Origin: Methanobacterium sp.
GTDB lineage: Archaea > Methanobacteriota > Methanobacteria > Methanobacteriales > Methanobacteriaceae
NCBI GenBank assembly: GCA_003162115.1
Contig: PMMV01000107.1
Span: 731-18,807, forward strand
Direction: 5' to 3'
DNA: 18,077 nt
Positions 16,121 to 18,077 of this stretch are shown here, piece by piece. The first letter of the stretch is position 1, and each line of letters starts with the position of its first letter. The notes beneath the pieces are model-generated. The model was not told where the DNA came from. It was given only the letters and a program-made list of their open reading frames with translations, and made no database searches. The translations under genes and the position numbers were made by a program.

Positions 16121-16132
16121 TAACAATTGTTA
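16121..16132. promoter_or_regulatory. Palindrome TAACAATTGTTA, copy 4 (upstream of metY)
   Basis: This copy extends to a 16-bp palindrome, TATAACAATTGTTATA (16119-16134). On the plus strand GTATAAATAT (16101-16110) lies one helical turn upstream and would start a transcript near 16130, giving metY a leader of about 200 nt. Its centre is 149 bp from that of copy 3. The 359-nt gap 15978-16336 holds copies 3 (partly) and 4, the two TATA elements and the proximal metY promoter, but no gene. Confidence 0.6.
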
Positions 16133-16270
16133 TATTTTCATGTGGTACGTTATTTAATATTTATAACTCTACTATGGATTTAAATTGAACACCACTCGAA
16201 AATTAGATCCGGTACCATATTATTGAATAAATTTGAAATTCATACAAACCCGTGAATGGCTTTAACAGAA

Positions 16271-16279
16271 TTTTTAAAT
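16271..16279 (+). promoter_or_regulatory. Proximal TATA-like element of metY
   Basis: TTTTTAAAT would start a transcript near 16300, 37 nt before the metY ATG, with GGAG at 16325-16328 as ribosome binding site. It competes with the more distal TATA box at 16101 as the main metY promoter. Confidence 0.4.
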
Positions 16280-16336
16280 GTAACACAGATATGGTCGTGT
16301 CTTAGGAAAATTATTTAATAAAAAGGAGATAAAATA

Positions 16337-17728
16337 ATGCCAGAAGAAAAGGAATCAATATTGAACAACTTAAAACATAAGTTAAACGGGAAAAAAGAAG
16401 AATCAATAGAAGAAAAAATTAAAGAATGGAATGGGCCAGGCTTAGCTACAATAGGACTACATGTAGGACAGGAAGAGCCAGATCCTACTACTGGATCTAG
16501 GGCAGTACCAATTTATCAGACATCTTCGTATGTTTTCAAAGACACAGATCATGCCGCTAATCTTTTCGCCCTTGCAGAATTTGGTAATATATATACTAGA
16601 ATTATGAATCCTACCAGCGATATCTTCGAAAGACGAATAGCGGCAATAGAAGGAGGAAATTCTGCATTAGCAGTAGGTTCAGGTCAGGCTGCAACCACAT
16701 TTTCCCTTTTGAACCTCAGTTTGCCAGGAGATGAAATATTATCTGCAGACAACCTATATGGTGGAACTTATCAACTTTTCAACTACACATTTCCCGAACT
16801 TGGTCGTAAAGTGAATTTTGTAAAATCTACAGATCTACAAGCTATTGAAGATGGTATTACCGACAAAACCAAAGCAATTTTTGCAGAATCTATAGGTAAC
16901 CCTAAGTTAGACGTTCCTGATTATTCGGGTATTGCCGAAATTGCCCATGAAAATGATATTCCATTTGTTGTTGATAACACCACAGGTGTAGGTCTAGTTA
17001 AACCCATTGAACATGGAGCAGATATTACTGTATTATCTGCGACAAAATTCATAGGTGGACATGGTACTTCCATTGGTGGAGTTATTGTTGATTCTGGAAA
17101 CTTTAACTGGGGTAATGGAAAATTTCCACAATATACCGAACCTGATCCGAGTTATCACGGTTTAAACTACTGGGAAACCTTTGGGGACTTCCCAGACTTA
17201 GGTAACATTGCTTATATTATCAGAGCAAGAGTAAGGCTCCTACGTGATCTTGGTTCTGCTTTAAGTCCATTCAACTCCTTTCTGTTCTTACAGGGACTGG
17301 AAACACTCGAATTAAGGGTACAAAAACACTCTGAAAATGCGTATATAGTAGCTGAATTCCTCAATGATCATCCAGCTGTAAACTGGGTAAGTTATCCCGG
17401 ACTTGAAGATGATCCTGCCCATGAGTTAGCTAAAAAATACTTGAAAGGAGGTTACAGTTCATTGATAGGATTTGGTATTACTGGTGGCTTGGATGCTGGA
17501 AAACGTTTCATTGAAAATACCGAACTACTTTCACATTTGGCTAATATTGGAGACGCCAAAAGCCTTGTAATCCATCCAGCATCTACTACTCACCAACAGT
17601 TAACCAAAGAAGAACAGGAAACAACAGGTGTTACTGAAGACTTTATAAGACTTTCAATAGGATTAGAAGATGTTGAGGATATCATAGCAGATATTGACCA
17701 AGCACTATCAAAATCTGGACATAGTTAA
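16337..17728 (+). CDS. metY: O-acetylhomoserine sulfhydrylase
   Basis: PLP-dependent enzyme of the Cys/Met metabolism family (cystathionine gamma-synthase fold). It would combine O-acetylhomoserine with sulfide to give homocysteine and acetate. The 463-residue protein shows [50 protein letters not shown], the DNTTGVG cofactor loop, and the PLP lysine K237 in [13 protein letters not shown]. The region around [20 protein letters not shown] and the length fit MetY/OAH sulfhydrylase rather than the shorter MetB/MetC. An N-terminal extension of about 35 charged residues ([20 protein letters not shown]...) precedes the usual core start at [13 protein letters not shown] with GGAG eight nt upstream is well supported. 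metX follows in the same orientation after 152 nt, giving substrate supply. Regulation may involve the palindrome at 16121. Confidence 0.92.
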   Translation: MPEEKESILNNLKHKLNGKKEESIEEKIKEWNGPGLATIGLHVGQEEPDPTTGSRAVPIYQTSSYVFKDTDHAANLFALAEFGNIYTRIMNPTSDIFERRIAAIEGGNSALAVGSGQAATTFSLLNLSLPGDEILSADNLYGGTYQLFNYTFPELGRKVNFVKSTDLQAIEDGITDKTKAIFAESIGNPKLDVPDYSGIAEIAHENDIPFVVDNTTGVGLVKPIEHGADITVLSATKFIGGHGTSIGGVIVDSGNFNWGNGKFPQYTEPDPSYHGLNYWETFGDFPDLGNIAYIIRARVRLLRDLGSALSPFNSFLFLQGLETLELRVQKHSENAYIVAEFLNDHPAVNWVSYPGLEDDPAHELAKKYLKGGYSSLIGFGITGGLDAGKRFIENTELLSHLANIGDAKSLVIHPASTTHQQLTKEEQETTGVTEDFIRLSIGLEDVEDIIADIDQALSKSGHS

Positions 17729-17791
17729 GATGATATATTAAAATTATATAATTTAAAAGAAAAATATAGTAGGTTAGGAATATGTCAAAAG

Positions 17792-17803
17792 TTTTTATAA
17801 AAT
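17792..17803 (+). promoter_or_regulatory. TATA box of metX
   Basis: TTTTTATAAAAT gives metX a promoter of its own, with a predicted start near 17825 and a leader of about 55 nt that contains the inverted repeat at 17835-17853 and AGGGGAT (17867-17873). Confidence 0.5.
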
Positions 17804-17834
17804 ATTCGAATGAAAAAAGATTTAGTTGTAGACA

Positions 17835-17853
17835 CCAGATTTAATAGATCTGG
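17835..17853. promoter_or_regulatory. Inverted repeat CCAGAT-N7-ATCTGG in the metX leader
   Basis: Two perfect 6-bp arms separated by TTAATAG lie between the predicted metX transcript start and its ribosome binding site. It may be an operator or a weak RNA hairpin. It is unrelated in sequence to the TAACAATTGTTA elements. Confidence 0.35.
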
Positions 17854-17880
17854 AATAATAAATATTAGGGGATAAAACTA

Positions 17881-18077
17881 ATGAAAAACGAATCAATCGG
17901 AATTGTAGAAACTAAGTTTCATTCACTATCCGATGATTTGATCCTCGAGAGTGGAAAAAGGCTTAAAAACACCCAGATAGCTTATGAAACCTATGGAAAA
18001 CTTAATAAAGAAAAAAGCAATGCTATTATGGTGTGCCATGCGCTTTCAGGAGATGCTCATGTTGCAGGTTGGTATGA
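17881..18077 (+). CDS. metX: Homoserine O-acetyltransferase, N-terminal part (cut by window edge)
   Basis: The frame from ATG 17881 stays open to the edge and gives 65 residues of an alpha/beta-hydrolase acyltransferase: [19 protein letters not shown], then [10 protein letters not shown], then [13 protein letters not shown]. These are the standard opening motifs of MetX, which transfers acetyl (in some members succinyl) from CoA to homoserine. AGGGGAT seven nt upstream supports the start. Next to metY it supplies O-acetylhomoserine for direct sulfhydrylation. The catalytic Ser-His-Asp residues lie beyond the edge, so acetyl versus succinyl preference cannot be judged here. Confidence 0.9.
   Translation, partial: MKNESIGIVETKFHSLSDDLILESGKRLKNTQIAYETYGKLNKEKSNAIMVCHALSGDAHVAGWY

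Noticed and set aside
1..18077. CRISPR array, insertion sequence, integrase or attachment site
   Set aside because: No regularly spaced direct repeats, transposase or integrase motifs, or terminal inverted repeats were seen on either strand.

Overview
The window looks like the chromosome of an AT-rich methanogenic archaeon, most likely a Methanobacterium or close relative in the Methanobacteriales. Supporting signs are archaeal TATA boxes about 25 nt ahead of inferred starts, GGTGAT/GGAGG ribosome binding sites with frequent TTG/GTG starts, a tRNA without an encoded CCA end, a zinc ribbon of the ELQPGESPEDF type, a many-PAS histidine kinase with an IHHRVKNN box, and a slipin, DUF302 and TspO set. 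Taxonomy is inferred from content only; no marker gene is present.

Left part (1-3300): the tail of an unrecognised gene, a decayed SnoaL/NTF2-like gene, a stomatin-like membrane protein (slipin), and a two-gene ABC exporter. The exporter ATPase starts at a TTG that overlaps the stop of a 27-codon leader ORF. Middle (3400-9000): an APC amino-acid permease broken by at least two single-base deletions, a membrane-anchored zinc-ribbon/M14-like protein, and, on the minus strand, a protease with a trypsin-like triad, a DUF302 protein and an aldo/keto reductase broken by two single-base deletions. Then follow a cytosolic sensor kinase (four PAS, GAF, HisKA_2/HATPase), a metallophosphoesterase and TspO.

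Right part (13.5-18.1 kb): a sulfur/cysteine-flavoured block with cysS (minus), tRNA-Cys(GCA) (minus), a pyridoxamine-phosphate-oxidase-fold protein (minus), metY (plus) and the start of metX (plus). MetX would acetylate homoserine and MetY would convert O-acetylhomoserine plus sulfide to homocysteine; CysRS would charge the neighbouring tRNA-Cys.

The most notable signal is a perfect 12-bp palindrome, TAACAATTGTTA, found four times within 2.6 kb (13536, 15364, 15972, 16121) and nowhere else in the window. In at least three cases it sits directly downstream of a TATA box, where a repressor would block transcription. It lies on the promoters of tRNA-Cys and the PNPOx-like gene, far upstream of metY, and in one orphan position between convergent genes. 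This suggests an undescribed local regulon. The second theme is a run of single-base deletions in three metabolic genes in the first 7 kb, either real gene decay or assembly error.
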